From Hyperoodon ampullatus (lineage: Eukaryota > Chordata > Mammalia > Artiodactyla > Ziphiidae): a DNA stretch of 64,000 nt. The notes under the pieces are model-generated. The model was given only the letters and a program-made list of their open reading frames with translations, was not told the origin of the DNA and did no database searches. Where the stretch lies: NCBI GenBank assembly GCA_949752795.1, contig OX457061.1, positions 34,042,425-34,106,424 of the forward strand, read 5' to 3'. Shown here one piece after another: positions 36,115 to 48,417 of this stretch (its first letter is position 1; every line of letters begins with the position of its first letter). Position numbers and translations under genes: made by a program.

Positions 36115-36696
36115 AAAAAATTTTATTGGAGTGTAGTTGGTTTACAATACTGTGTTAGTTTCAGCTGTAAAGCAAAGTGAATCAGTTATACGTATACATA
36201 TATCCACTCTTTTTTAGATTCTTTTCCCATATAGGCCATTACAGAGTACTGAGTAGAGTTCCCTGTGCTATACAGTAGGTCCTTATTAGTTATCTATTTT
36301 ATAGATAGATAGTAGTGTGTATATGTCAGTCCCAATCTCCCAATTTATCCCTTCCCCCCTCCTTACCCCTCGGTAACCATAAGTTTGTTTTCTACGTCTG
36401 TGACTCTATTTCTGTTTTGTAGGTAATTTCATTTGTACCCCTTCTTTAGATTCCACATAAAGTGATATCATATGATATTTGTCTTTGTCTGACTTACTTC
36501 ACTCAGTATGACAATCTCTATGTCCATCCATGTTTCTGCAAATGGCATTATTTTGTTCTTTTTTATGGCTGAGTAATATTCCGTTGTATGTATGTACCAC
36601 ATCTTCTTTATCCAATCCTCTGTTGATGGACATTTAAGTTGCTTCCATGTCTTGGCTATTGTAAATAGTGCTTCTTTGAACATTGGGGTCCACGTA

Positions 36697-36737
<41 letters not shown>

Positions 36738-38024
36738 GGTATGTGGGCCTCGCGCTGTTGTGGCCTCTCCCGTTGCGGAGCACAGGCTCTGGACGCGCAG
36801 GCTCAGCGGCCATGGCTCACGGGCCCAGCCGCTCCGCGGCATGTGGGATCTTCCCAGATCGGGGCACGAACCCGTGTCCCCTGCATTGGCAGGCGGGCTC
36901 TCAACCACTGCGCCACCAGGGAAGCCCCACGTATCTTTTTGAATTATGGTTTTCTCTGGATATATGCCCAGGAGTGGGATTGTTGGATCATATGGTAGCT
37001 CTATTTTTAGTCTCTTAAGGAACCCCCATACTGTTCTCCATAGTGGCTGTACCAATTTACATTCCCACCAACAGCGTAGGAGGGTTCCTTTTCTCCACAT
37101 CTCTTTAGCATTAATTGTTTATAGATTTTTTTGACGATGGCCACTCTGACCGATGTGAGGTGATACCACATTGTAGTTTTGATTTGCATTTCTCTAATAA
37201 TTAGTGATGCTGAGCATCTTTTCATGTGCTTTTCAGGCATCTGTATGATTCAATGCCATCCCTATCAAATTACCAATGGCATTTTTTCACAGAGTTAAAA
37301 CAAAAAATTTTACAGTTTGTATGGAAACACAAAAGACCACGAATAGCCAAAGCAATCTTGAGAAAGAAAAACAGAGCTGGAGGACCCAGGCTCCCTGGCT
37401 TCAGACTATACTACAAAGCTACAGTATTCAAAACAGTGTCATACTGGCCCAAAAACAAATATAGATCAACGGAACAGGATAGAAAGTCCAGAGATAAACC
37501 CATGCACCTGTGGTCACCTAATCTATGACAAAGGAGGCAAGAATATACAATGGAGAAATGCAGTCTCTTCAATATGTGGTGCTGGGAAAACTGGACAACT
37601 GCATGTAAACAAAGGAAATTAGAACACTCCCTAACACCCTACACAAAAATAAACTCAAAATGGATTAAAGACCTAAATATAAGGCCGGATACTATAAAAC
37701 TCTTAGAGGAAAATATGGGCAGAACACTCTTTGATGTAAATAGTGGCAAAATCTTTTTCAATCCACCTCCTAATGCAAATAAAAACAAAAATAAACAAAT
37801 GGGACCTAATTAAACTTAAAAGCTTTTGCACAACAAAGGAAACCATATACAAAACAAAAAGACAGCCCTCAAAATGGGAGATAATATTTGCAAATGAAGT
37901 AACTGACAAGGGATTAATCTCCAAAATTTAAAAACAGCTCATGCAACTTAATATCAAAAAAACAAACAACCCAATCAAAAAATGGGTGGAAGATCTAATA
38001 GACATTTCTCCAAAGAAGACATGT
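36115..38024 (-). mobile_element. Younger L1 with 5' inversion (twin priming)
   Basis: Left part (36115-37240) is a reverse L1: poly(A)/3' UTR, then ORF2 C-terminus back to 'gcacatgaaaagatgctcag' (minus-strand reading). Right part (37241-38024) is the upstream ORF2 segment in plus orientation, from 'atgattcaatgccatcccta' to 'gacatttctccaaagaagac'. In an intact L1 these ends are adjacent, so the 5' segment was inverted during insertion. Flanking duplication TATATCCTTTTTA is present at about 36101-36113 and 38027-38039. Stops and a SINE insertion make it inactive. Confidence 0.9.
36701..36927 (-). mobile_element. CHR-2 type SINE inside the younger L1
   Basis: Reverse short CHR SINE with a long poly(T) (about 35). 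The duplication CACGTATCTTTTT lies at 36691-36703 and 36928-36940. It post-dates the L1 insertion and so gives a relative age. Confidence 0.95.
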
Positions 38025-39415
38025 ATATCCTTTTTAGTGAAATGTCTGTTTATGTCTTACATCCATTTTTTAATTAGATTGTTTTTAACTGTTAAGTTTT
38101 GAGAATTCTTTACATATTCTAGATACTAGTCCTTTGCTGGATATATGGTTTGCAAATGTTTTCTCCCAAGCTATAGATTGCCTTTTGTTTGCTTGTTTAA
38201 AAGATTTTATTTTTAAACAGTTTTAAATTTAGAGAAAAATTGAGCAGATAACATAGAAAGTTTCCATGTACCACCCCCACCCACCCATACACATTTTCAC
38301 TTGCAGTACTGTGGCACATTTGCAATAATTAATGAACCAATACTGACATATTATTAACCGAAGTCCATAGTTTTTATTCCTGAATAATGTTTCATTGTAC
38401 AGATGTACCACCATTTATCCAGTAAACTATTTAAGGATATCTTCGTTGCTTCCAGTTTTTGGCAACTAGAGTAGAGATGCTACAAACATTCATGTGTAAG
38501 TTTTTATGTGGACATGAGTTTTCAGTTCAATTGAGTAAATATCTAGGAGTGTGATTGTTAGATCATATGGTAAGAATACATTTAGCTTGGTTTTAAAAAA
38601 ATTGCCTTTTAAAGTGGATGTACAATTTTGCATCTTTTATATAGGATAAGCGTATTTTCATATGTGTATTTGCCATCTGTATATCTTCTTTGTTGAAGTG
38701 TCTGTTTAGATCTTTTGCCCATTTTTTAATTGGATTGTTCATTTTCTTATTGTTGCATTTTAAGAGTTCTTTGGATACAAATCATTTATCAGATTATTTG
38801 TTTTGAAAATATTTTCTACCATTCTGTGGCTTGTTTTTTCATTCTCTTAACAGTGTCTTTCACAGAGCAGAAGTTTTTCCTGTTAATAGAGTCCAACTTA
38901 TTAGTTCAATTTTTTCATTCATGGATTGCGCTTTTGGTGTTGCATCTGAAATTTCATCACCAATCCCAAGGTCATCTAGATTTTCTATGCTGTCTTCTGG
39001 AAGTTTTATAGGTTTGTGTTTAGGTCTATGATCCAGTTTGAGTTAATTTTTGTGAAGGGTGTAAAATTTGTGTCTAGGTTTATTTTTTGCAAAAGGATTT
39101 CCAATTGTTCTAACTCTATTTAAAAAATTATCTTTTCTCTATTGAATTGTCCTTACTCCACTGTCAACAATCAATTGATTATATTTGTGTGGGTTTATCT
39201 TGGAGCTCTCTATACTGTTCACTGATCTATTTGTCTATTCTTTCACCAGTCCCATACTGTCTTAATTATTGTACCTTAAGTAAGTTTTTAAGTCAGATAG
39301 TATCAGTCTTCCAACTTTTTTCTTCTTCCTCAGTGTGGTATTGGCTATTCTGGGTCTTTTTCCTTTTCATATAAACTTTATAATCAGTTTCTCGATATCC
39401 ACAAATTACTTGCCT

Positions 39416-39704
39416 CTAAGTGGGGGTGTAAAATCAGCTCCCCACTGGGCCCCCTTGTCACCAGAGAATGAAGAGGAGAGAGGTAAGTGCCAACTAGCCC
39501 CACCTCTCATCACCTTTTTCCGCCTCATTGCTGCTGCATGAGGATGGAGGTACAGCAATGCTGGACCCACTGACAATACCCCACTGCATGGGGTATGAGA
39601 ACAGATTTTAAAGAACAGTAAAGTACTGTTACAGGAGAGAAAAGAGTTCCACTTTGATTTATACAGAGGTGACTGCATTTTTTTTTTTTAAAGATGCTCC
39701 TATT
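39416..39704. other. Unassigned sequence
   Basis: Bounded by the L1 complex and the next SINE. No gene or named repeat is recognised. Confidence 0.3.
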
Positions 39705-39714
39705 GCTCTTTTTT

Positions 39715-39917
39715 TTTTTTTTTTTGCGGTACATGGGCGTCTCACTGTTGTGGCCTCTCCCGTTGCGGAGCACAAGCTCCGGACGCGCAGGCTCAGCAGC
39801 CATGGCTCACGGGCCCAGCCGCTCCGAGGCATGTGGGATCTTCCCAGACCGGGGCACGAACCCGCGTCCCCTGCATCGGCAGGCGGACTCTCAACCACTG
39901 CGCCACCAGGGAAGCCC
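39715..39917 (-). mobile_element. CHR-2 type SINE (reverse)
   Basis: Reverse short CHR SINE with poly(T) and the duplication TGCTCTTTTT on both sides. It sits about 20 bp from a CHR-1 copy in the same orientation. Confidence 0.94.
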
Positions 39918-39937
39918 TGCTCTTTTTATATATATAT

Positions 39938-39941
39938 AAAT

Positions 39942-39976
<35 letters not shown>

Positions 39977-40303
39977 TATTTGGCTGTGTTGGGTCTTTGT
40001 TACTGTGCGCTGGCTTTCTCTGGTTGCGACGAGCGGGGGCTACTCTTCGTTGCGGTGCGCGGGCTTCTCATTGCGGTGGCTTCTCTTGTTGCAGAGCATG
40101 GGCTCTAGGCATGCAGGCTTCAGTAGTTGCAGCACATGGGCTCAGTAGTTGTGGCTCGAGGGCTCTAGAGCCCAGGCTCAGTCGTTGTGGTACACAGGCT
40201 TAGTTGCTCTGCGGCGTGTGGGATCTTCCCAGACCAGGGCTCAAACCCATGTCCCCTGCATTGGGAGACGGATTCTTAACCACTGCGCCACCAGGGAAGT
40301 CCC
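39938..40303 (-). mobile_element. CHR-1 type SINE (reverse) with (TTTA)n tail
   Basis: Reverse long CHR SINE. Its tail is about ten TTTA units (39938-39978). Body repeats 'cagtagttgtggctc' and the end CCACCAGGGAAGTCCC are clear. Confidence 0.93.
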
Positions 40304-41636
40304 AAGACGACTGCAATTTAAAGGGAGAATGAAGGCATAGGGAGGGAGTCAAGCAGGGGCTTAGGAGAGTCAGAGAAGTGAAAAAATACAAAAAAGCAGG
40401 AAGCAAGGGTTGGTCTCTGTGAAACCCATCTGGGTTAGCCAACTGGCACTTACTGAAATTAGGCTCCTACCCTCCTGCAGAGGCTGAGAGACAGGGAGCC
40501 TATCTTCCTTCGGGTGTTGGCTTGAACAAACAGTAAGTTCTTTGGGCATCCTTGAATTTTCTCAGACAGACATTCTAAGGGAGCATGGGGTCATCCTATG
40601 GATGCAGCCTTGAGCTGTTAGAAACTATTTTAGTGTTTTTTCCAGTCTTTATAGGCCAAGGTTGAGGCCTAGTTAAGAAAGGGCTCAGGGGACCCTAGCT
40701 AGAGTTTGGTCAAGGAGAGAATCTCTGTCAGTGTCTGGGGGGCTTTAGTTGTAAGAAGGAGGACCTGAGAGAATAAGGTGACTCCATGAGCCAGAAGTCC
40801 TCGGCATCAGGAGTTTTGAAAGCTCCTCAAGTGACTCTAATAAGCAACAAAATTTGAGAACCACAAGACCAAGACAAGAACTTTGCCCTCCATTTTAATG
40901 CCCTCCTTCACAAAGAAATAAATTCCTCTAAGGAGACTGCATGCTCTGTGTACCTGCGTGCACATGTACGCATACTGGTTTGTGTATATGCAGGTGTGCA
41001 TGCACACACCAGGGTGAGAGGTAGAGAAGAGGCCTGGTCCTCTCAAGCCACAAGAAGATGAAGAAAGTGCTTAGAGCTATGGAAATGTACCAAGCTGCCT
41101 TTGTTTTAGCGATGGGGGAGAAAGGGATCCTGCCAGAATTCAACCCCATATCCATTTATTTGGCCATAAAAATGAGGGAGGGGTGCTTCTCAAGGTTGTG
41201 GTTGAGGGGTTACATTCATGCTAGGTCTTGCTGACCAGTTCTCATCCTCACGGTTTTCTCTGCTGGACGCTTCCTGCCTGAAACCACGGAAATGGCTCTC
41301 AGTCTCAGCAATTGCTCAAGGGTCACCCGTAAAGCACTGCTTTCTGGCCTGACTTTCCCAGAACTCACTAAGCATAGTCCTGTTGCTTCTTCTATGATTT
41401 ATTTAGATCCTAATTATTATTCTATGTATTTATGCAAATGCAGAAGCCAGGAGGGGTGAAACTCCTTTCAGAAGCCATGCAGTGGTCTCTGGAATGTTAA
41501 AGGCTCAGAAAATTGGCAGATTCTCAGATTCCATCTCAGGAAAAGAACATTTTTCTAGACTGAGTGCTGCCTGAAAGGTTTGGCATTTCTGCCTGTGAAA
41601 ATGAAAGACTAGGTGGGGCCTGAGGCTTCCCTAGAG
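40304..41636. other. Unassigned non-coding sequence
   Basis: No gene seen. A MER5A-like tail lies around 40797-40865 ('aaatttgagaaccac'), and a TG/CA-rich stretch at 40950-41010. The rest is unassigned. Confidence 0.35.
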
Positions 41637-41803
41637 CGGTGGTTCCCACATCAGAATCACTGGCAGCCTGTGAGATCACACTGGTGCTTCCACTCCACCC
41701 CACACATTCTGAGTTAACTGGGACTGAAGTTGGGCATGGGTCTTTCTTAAAAGCTCCCCAGATGATTCTGACAGGCAGACAGGTTGAAGGCTGAGAACCC
41801 TAG
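41637..41803 (+). mobile_element. MER5A-like hAT fossil
   Basis: It starts 'ggtggttcccacatcagaat' and ends 'gattctgacaggcagac...ctgagaaccctag', the MER5A layout with complementary ends. Non-autonomous DNA transposon, long dead. Confidence 0.75.
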
Positions 41804-44573
41804 AAATTCTGCAGAGTTCTGGGAGGAAACAGCAAAAAGTCCAGGACAAGCAAATACAAATTAAGGAGCCTCTGAGCAATACATAGGGCATACTTTCCCC
41901 AGGGCATCGACCCTGAGCCATGACACAGAGGTGGAAAAGACACAGTCTGTCCTTTCTGCTGAGTTGGGCAGGTGATAAAGCCAAGGCTGGTGTGCAAGGC
42001 CACAGTGGTGGGAAGGGGCATTGGGCTGGGCCTTGAAGGTGAGTGGAGCTTGGACAGGTGGTAAAAGGCATTCTGACCTTATAGAGCTGCGTCTTCATGA
42101 GGAAGCAAAATTATTTTTTTTGCAAGAAAAATTTAACATGAGATTTTTATCTGCCCTTTCAGCCACTACCCCCTCCTCTTTAGTGTGCAGTGTACATCTG
42201 CATTATACACTAACTAAATCCCCTTGAGAGACACAGGAATGCCTACTTGCCAAAAAAAAAAAAAAAAAAAAAGGCAATACTTCTACCTTGGCCAATTTCA
42301 AGCTACCAACATGGTTTAACTGGCTTGCAAAATCCTGACACTAACAATGGGCTCTCACAAGCCATTAAGAGCTAGCTCCAGCATCACCAATACCCCACAC
42401 TCCCTCTCCCCACTGGTTAAGAACCACTACATTACAAGAAAATGTAGGATTAAAAAAAAAAAAAACACTTATCAAATAAAACACCATTAATGGTTTGTAT
42501 TATAATGAAGTGAATTACTTAAACCCACCTTATGCAGATAATTCTTAGGACAAACTTGGTAATACAATCTGGGGAGAGAGATCAGGCTGCCCAGACAGGC
42601 AGTGAGGATCACAGGCCTCTTGCCATGTCTAACTAGTAGGACTTTACCACATGATGTCACTCTAATACTTGCTTATTTATGTCTCTGGAAGTCTCAAGCA
42701 AGTTGTCTCTCCTTTGCTAAAAGATTGGTGTTCTTAACTTTAATGCCTTGGGATAATTATGAAATTACATCATATTTGTTGTTTATTACTTGAAAGGAAT
42801 CTTTTATATGTATTCTCTTTCTTGTAAAAGAGACTGAAAATTTGCAGAAAGGAGATAAGGGCAGAGAGGCATTTTGGAATCACAAAACTTTGATTTAGCA
42901 CAAGACTGATTTACCAGGTGAGTAAACTTGGACAAGATTCTTAACTTCTACAAGCTTCAGGGTCCTCACCTGTAAAATGCGGAAAGATGCTTGTAACTTC
43001 TACCTCACTGACTGGGAGTAAGTCATTTCCATTGGCATGTACTAAACACTCACCCCATGCCATTTCTCTGCACTGGGCCCAGAGAAAACCAGGATGAGGA
43101 AGTCCAAGTTCCTGCCCTTAAGAAGCTCAAGTTTAACCTCAGGGACAAATACCTAAACGAGAGAATATAGAACAACGGCCAATTGACACGCTTAGGTTTG
43201 CACTCTAAAGTGTGAATGTGTTATCTGACATTCTCTAATACTGTGACAAAAATTCTTCATGTGTAGTAGCTTTTTTGTTGGGAAATAAATGAAATGTTGG
43301 TCTTCATATTTCAATTATAAGAGTCGTCAGAGATTAAGTGATTAGTGTTTTCATACCATCGGCCACACAGGGATGCTTTTAGAGGAGAGGACCAGGAGAT
43401 TAGGGCACTGAAACTGTGACTGTGGAGATAGGAGAACTTGCTGAGAGTGTGGGGAGTGAGGAAGAAAGGATTGTGGAGGCGGGGAGGTAGACATAGGCAT
43501 GGTTTTTAGAGATGGTCAAGATGAGCATGTGGAAGAACGTTCACATGCAGCACTAATTTACTGCCTGTGTGATTTGGGGCACATCACTGTCCCCTCTATA
43601 AGCCTCCATTTCCCTCTCTATAACTCATCAGGTATTTAGATAAGTATTAAGCAAATGTTCTTGGGTTGCAAGCAACAGAAAAGAATGCTGGCTAATACAA
43701 CAAAAGTTATGTTGAAGCAGCAGGTATATGTGAAGACATCAGAGTGGTAGAGGCTTTGGCAACACAAGAGTACAGGCCCCACTGAAAGAATTCACGTTCC
43801 AGAAAAAAATTTATACACTGTTCTGGCCAAATAAAATGTGTCTACTGGCACCATCAGCCTCTAGTCCTCCAGTCTGCAACTCTCTCTACAGGAAAGAGCC
43901 CAGGTTCCTGCATAGCACCAAGGCCCTGTCAGCTCCAGAGGAACTCAAACTCCAGGCTAGAAACCCAATTCTAGGCAACAGGGAGGGCCAGATGGCAAGG
44001 CATTAGGTGATAAAGACCATGTCTGGTTCTTTCCCAAAGCTGCAGCTCCCGCACAAGGCCAGGGACAGAGGCAGCCTCACAGACTGCCCCCAAATCAGGA
44101 CTCTTTGTCTAAGGTAAGAGTTGGCTCACAGATATTTGATAGCCCATCACATTACGCAGCTCACCAATGTCTGATTTCACAAGACAACTGCTCATGGGCC
44201 CCTGGTCATGGACCCCATCAGGAGGTGGGGGAGGAGAAGAGGCAGGAACCACCCTCTTCTAGGCAGTCAGTCATTCACCAGCTAAAATCTCGCAAGACTC
44301 GATAGCTTCTCCCTCAGCCCTAAAGCTACTAAGTGGTCACCACGCCTAGCACTTCCTTCTCCATTTGCAGCTTTCCACTACACCACCTCCTCCTTCCCAC
44401 CCCCAGGAACACTGAGCACAGCCACCAACGTGGCTGTCCACTGGATCCCCCACTAGCTGTGTGTAATCCCAAGGGAAGGGCCACATTCTGGCCATTTCTC
44501 TCTCCAACTCTGGGCCTCACCCATAGTAGATGCTTGGTAAGTGCTTAATGGTTGCTAACCATTAAGAACCATT
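41804..44573. other. Unassigned non-coding sequence with MIR traces
   Basis: No gene seen. MIR-like plus-strand pieces lie at about 42860-43010 ('gacaagattcttaactt') and 43540-43640 ('tgcctgtgtgatttgggg'). A-runs lie at 42251-42272 and 42452-42467. The rest is unassigned. Confidence 0.4.
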
Positions 44574-44955
44574 GCTATAGTTGGAATGTTTGCTTCCACC
44601 CTCCCAATCCCCCACCCGTCCCTCCAAATTCATATGTTGAAAACCAAACCAAAGTAATGGTATTAGTGGAGACCTTTGGAAGGTGACTTTTGGGAGGGCA
44701 GAGCCTTCATGAATGGGATTAGTGCCTTCATAGAAGAGGCCCCAGAGATACCCCTCATCTCATCCACCAAGTGAGAGCACAGCCAGATGTCAGGAGTTTG
44801 TAACCCGGAAGAAGGCCTTCACCAGAACCTGGCCATGCTGGCACCCTGATCTTGGCCTCCGGCCTCCAGCCTCCAGAGCTGTAAGAAATAGATTTGTTGT
44901 TTATAAGCCACCCCATCTGTGGTATTTTGCTATAGCATTCCAAACTAAAGTAACC
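44574..44955 (+). mobile_element. MaLR/MLT1-like solo LTR
   Basis: It contains 'attcatatgttgaaaacc', 'catgaatgggattagtgcc', 'ccagagctgtaagaaataga' and 'ataagccaccccatctgtgg', the same family as 26931. Diverged. Confidence 0.75.
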
Positions 44956-45690
44956 ATGCTTGCCCTTGTAGAAATAATCATGACCTGGGTCAGGAAACAC
45001 TGGCTCAACCACTGACATGGCCCCCTCCATCCTGGTCCTCAGTTTCCCCAGCTCTACAGGAGGGAGAGAACCACGTGATTTCTAAATGGCCTCTGGTTTC
45101 TCTGACACCCTCCAGATTCAGTGGCTATTTGTGACTGTACAAATAGCTGCAACTTCGGCAGGTGCCTAAAGGGAGAGGACCACCGATGGGTAGAAATGGC
45201 CCCTCCCACTCAGGAGACGCCCACGGGCTGTTCCTTTGAAGGGGACAGGCAGTGAGGGTTGGTTAGTGAAGCAGTCAGGCAGTGACAAAGCTATGGGCAG
45301 GTGACCATCAGGGGCAGAAACAAGAGATGGAAATCAGACACCTAGTTGTGAGTCTCCCACCCACCACTTAACTATGTGACCCAAGCTAGTCCTTTAATCT
45401 GAGCCTTTGTTTCCCCCTTGGTCCATGGGTGAGCAAGCAGTATGAGTGTCTGTTGGATTGGATTTTGAACCTTGAAGAGCTAATAGAACAGGAAGCCACA
45501 TTCTGGGCTCTATGATGATGTTACCCTCATGGGAAGAGCAGAGGGGGAGGGGCCAGTTAACCTCCCCCACCCCCCTGCTGCTCCCGACCCAGCAGAGCAG
45601 AAGGTGCTAATATGCCTAAACCCAACTCCCCACCACCTTCTGCTATCACACTAGAGCAAGAAATCCAGATCAGACAAGAGCCATTGCATC
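44956..45690. other. Non-coding, downstream of ACTL7B
   Basis: MIR-like pieces lie at about 44985-45090 and 45320-45460. No other feature is seen. It forms the 3' flank of ACTL7B. Confidence 0.45.
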
Positions 45691-45697
45691 TTAAAAT

Positions 45698-45703
45698 TTT
45701 ATG
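45698..45703 (-). terminator. Possible ACTL7B poly(A) signal (CATAAA variant)
   Basis: On the minus strand CATAAA lies 75 bp past the ACTL7B stop codon. It is a known weaker variant of AATAAA, and no canonical hexamer is seen nearer. Weak support. Confidence 0.35.
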
Positions 45704-45777
45704 TGACATTCTGTAGATGTGTATAGAGTGGCCTGTGGCTGCCTGCCCACAGACCTGGACTGTAGGGACACCACTGC

Positions 45778-47031
45778 TCAGCACTTGCTATAGATGGCTT
45801 CACTGCCCCGCTCCTCGAACTCTTCCTTGCTGACCCAAAGCTGCTGGAAGGTCGGCAGGGAGGCCAGGATGGAGCCGCCGGTCCAGACGGAGGTCTTCCT
45901 CTCGGGAGCAGCAACCACTTCGGGGCTGTCCCTGGGGCAGAGGAGGCTCAGCTCCCTCTGGAAGCGCTCTGGGAAGCCGTCCAGCATGGTGCAGCCGCCA
46001 CATAGCAACACATTGGCTGCCATCTCCTCCTTGAAGCCCGCCTCCTGGCAGCGGTTCAGGCAGGTGGCCGTGAGCTCGGGGAGACCAGGCTGGTTGCTGC
46101 CCACCAAGGTGGGCTTGAAGAGCATCTCGGCGCACTGAAAGCGCTCACGGCCGATGGTGATGAGCTTGCCGTCAGGGAGCTCATAGTCCACGCGCAGATC
46201 CTCCAGGCCCAGGCCAAGCTCTTCCTCTGGCTTGAGTGCCGAGTAGCAGCACTTCTTCTTGATGTGCTCGATGATGTGCAGGTGGTCATCCGTGAACCTG
46301 TGGCCGGCCTCGTTGAGCAGCTGCAGCAGGTAGTTGGTGAGGTCGCTGCCGGCATAGTCGGCACGACTCGTCAGGCCCGGCAGCACATTGCCCTCGGAGA
46401 TGGGCACCACGTGTGAGACGCCATGCCCACTCTCCACCACCAGCCCGGAGGTCTTGCCATAGGAGTAGATGGACAGCAACGACTGGGATGTCACGTGCAT
46501 GGCAGGGATGCCAAAGGTCTCGAACATGAGCTCTGCATACCTCTCACGGTTGCTGGTGGGGCTGAGTGGGGGGTCGGAGACCAGCACGGCATGCTCCTCG
46601 GGGAGGATCTTCATGGCTGTGTGGAAGATGTACTCCCAGATGTTCTGGACGCAGTCCCAGTCCACCACGATGCCGTATTTTAGCGGGTTAATCAGCTTCA
46701 GAGGCGCCTCCATGTTGAACAGCTCGTGGCCCACGTAGATCTCCTTGCAGGTGTCACCAGTATCAGCCACCTCCGAGCAGCGCTTGCCCACAGTGGAGGA
46801 GATGAAGTAGGTGGGCCTCAGCTCACCTGCATAGCCACACTTACAGTACTGGGAGCCCAGGTCAACGACGAGTGCCTTGAGCTTACGCACCTTCTTGGGC
46901 TTCATCTTCAGCTGAGTGGATGAACTTGTGTCCTGGATGCCAGCCTCAGGACCTGGCAGTGTGCCTGCCTCTCCAGGGTCCCCCTGAGCCGTGCCCATAA
47001 GCTTGGGGCTAGGGCTGTTCCTAGTCCCCAT
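45778..47031 (-). CDS. ACTL7B: Actin-like protein 7B, testis-specific, intronless
   Basis: Single-exon gene coding for a 417-residue actin-like protein made in haploid male germ cells and needed for spermatid shaping. Residues 1-50 form a low-complexity tail. The actin fold follows, with the first phosphate loop [15 protein letters not shown] near 55-69. The second loop reads ESGHG where actin has DSGDG, so actin's Asp154 is Glu and Asp157 is His, while the catalytic-site Gln137 equivalent (TSQSLLS) is kept. The actin-type segment [10 protein letters not shown] precedes the C-terminal YSKC. The start at 47031 (MGTRNSPS) is chosen because it aligns with the known human start MATRNSP; the frame stays open 23 codons further but that stretch does not resemble the family. 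The frame is intact. Human ACTL7B is 415 residues, so length fits. ACTL7A lies head to head about 6 kb away. Confidence 0.97.
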   Translation of the reverse strand: MGTRNSPSPKLMGTAQGDPGEAGTLPGPEAGIQDTSSSTQLKMKPKKVRKLKALVVDLGSQYCKCGYAGELRPTYFISSTVGKRCSEVADTGDTCKEIYVGHELFNMEAPLKLINPLKYGIVVDWDCVQNIWEYIFHTAMKILPEEHAVLVSDPPLSPTSNRERYAELMFETFGIPAMHVTSQSLLSIYSYGKTSGLVVESGHGVSHVVPISEGNVLPGLTSRADYAGSDLTNYLLQLLNEAGHRFTDDHLHIIEHIKKKCCYSALKPEEELGLGLEDLRVDYELPDGKLITIGRERFQCAEMLFKPTLVGSNQPGLPELTATCLNRCQEAGFKEEMAANVLLCGGCTMLDGFPERFQRELSLLCPRDSPEVVAAPERKTSVWTGGSILASLPTFQQLWVSKEEFEERGSEAIYSKC

Positions 47032-47133
47032 TTGCCTTCCTTGCTCACCTTTCTCACATCCACATCCTAGAGCTTCATGGGGAGAAATAAGAGGGTTCAC
47101 CTCCAGCAGTGCCTTGGCAACCCCTCAGGATTG

Positions 47134-47141
47134 TGATGTCA
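47134..47141 (-). promoter_or_regulatory. CRE-variant site upstream of ACTL7B
   Basis: TGACATCA on the minus strand, one base from the consensus cAMP-response element, ends 102 bp before the ACTL7B ATG. Post-meiotic genes are often driven by CREM through such sites, and the mouse homologues are reported to have CRE-type promoters (from memory). The same octamer lies upstream of ACTL7A. Confidence 0.55.
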
Positions 47142-48183
47142 CCACGGGCTGGTCCATTCCAGCAGTCCAGGGAGGGCTTGGCCTTGGCAGGCCCTTGACC
47201 TATCAGCCCCACCCCCATCGGCCTAACGCGACTTTGCTCCCAGACAGAGCAGGTGGCCAGCACAGTTTTAGAAATCCAACCACACTTGGGTCTCAGAGGT
47301 TTCTGCTCCCTCCCCTTATATCCTCAATCCTAATCCCCCATTCACTAGCTGAACACCTCTTCCTCCTCAGCTTCTTGGCCAAGAGGGTGATAAATATTTG
47401 AGCCCCTACAGTAAGCCAAACGCTGTAGCAGGCACCTCACATGACACTTCACAGAGTCTTGGGAGGTAGGCAGAGCTAAGGAAATCAAGGCTCAGAATGC
47501 AAATGACTTGCCCAAGAGCAAACAGCTCTTGGAGTGTTTGTACTTTAACCCAAGTTCCTCCAAATCCAATGTACCAGGTCACCTTGAAGAGTGTGTAGAC
47601 CCTGATGATAGAAACCTGGCCACAAGCAGTGCCCAGTCTAGTTGGGAAGAAGATGAATGGATGCAGAGGAGTTTGCAGGTGTACGTCTATTGGGAGAACA
47701 GAGGTGCACAAAGGAGGGAGGGAGTCAGAAGGTTCTCCAGAGAGGTGCTGCCTACGTAGAGTACTGAAAGATAAGTGGATATTTGTCAGGTAGCTAAGAG
47801 GAGGGAAAGCCATCCCAAGCAGAGAGCACAGCCTGATCAAACACTCAGAGGGAGGCATGGTGGGGAGCTTCCAGTAGTTAAGGTGTTTGGAAAAATACAT
47901 CAGGATACGGCAGTCATGGGGGCAACTAGGGAGGACCCCAAATTCTAGAGGTAAGGGCTTAGATTAAAGTGACCGCAGCTGGGGAGCCAATGAAGCCTTT
48001 AAGCAGGGGAGTGGTCAGATTTGGTTTCCAGGACAAAATCTCAGAAAGATTCATGTTTAGTTGTAATATGGAGGGACAAGACTCTGAGATCTAAAAGGAG
48101 GATGTTGCAGAAATTTTTGTAAGACTGGAACGTGGCCTAAGCTAGGGCTGTGATAGTGTGGAAAAAAGGAAGGGGCAGGTTCT
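47142..48183. other. Upstream flank of ACTL7B, old repeats
   Basis: 47150-47260 has GC-box-like CCCACCCCC near 47209. A reverse MIR lies at about 47430-47530. 47690-48090 resembles a long ancient mammalian repeat ('ggagccaatgaagcctttaa', 'gcaggggagtggtcagattt'). No gene. Confidence 0.45.
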
Positions 48184-48195
48184 AAAGAAATTCAG

Positions 48196-48405
48196 GGTCT
48201 TCCCTGGTGGCGCAGTGGTTGAGAGTCCGCCTGCCGATGCAGGGGACATGGGTTCGTGCCCCGGTCCGGGAAGATCCCACATGCCGCGGAGCGGCTGGGC
48301 CCGTGAGCTATGGCTGCTGGGCCTGCGCGTCCGGAGTCTGCGCTCCGCAACGGGAGAGGCCACAACAATGAGAGGCCCACGTACCACCAAAAAAAAAAAA
48401 AAAAA
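48196..48405 (+). mobile_element. CHR-2 type SINE
   Basis: Short CHR SINE with the perfect duplication AAAGAAATTCAG (48184-48195, 48406-48417). The head begins GGTCTTCCCTGGTGG, one base off the usual GGGCTTCC. Confidence 0.95.
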
Positions 48406-48417
48406 AAAGAAATTCAG

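Larger units (their letters stand above)
34880..39415 (-). mobile_element. Old reverse L1 complex, split by later insertions
   Basis: Reverse L1 3' UTR/ORF2 text is recognisable in several blocks, for example 'atggaatcatgcagtctgtg' (about 35568), 'ttgaatattttttcatgtgc' (about 36070), 'tcatatggtaagaatacatt' (about 38563), and 'cattctgtggcttgtttttt' (about 38821). At least two old copies may be joined (34880-38190 and 38190-39415). The block is cut by a SINE at 35146 and by a younger L1 at 36115-38024. The TATATCCTTTTTA site at its break is duplicated. Confidence 0.8.

Noticed and set aside
36468..37100. 210-codon minus-strand frame
   Set aside because: It is the L1 ORF2 C-terminus read through an inserted SINE. 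It has no start of its own and is transposon debris.
37226..37931. Plus-strand frames of 62-100 codons with reverse-transcriptase-like text
   Set aside because: They are the inverted ORF2 part of the twin-primed L1, broken by frameshifts.
45794..46923. Other open frames within ACTL7B (both strands)
   Set aside because: They are frame-shifted or antisense readings of the ACTL7B coding region and have no support of their own. The same applies to frames inside 53009-54316.
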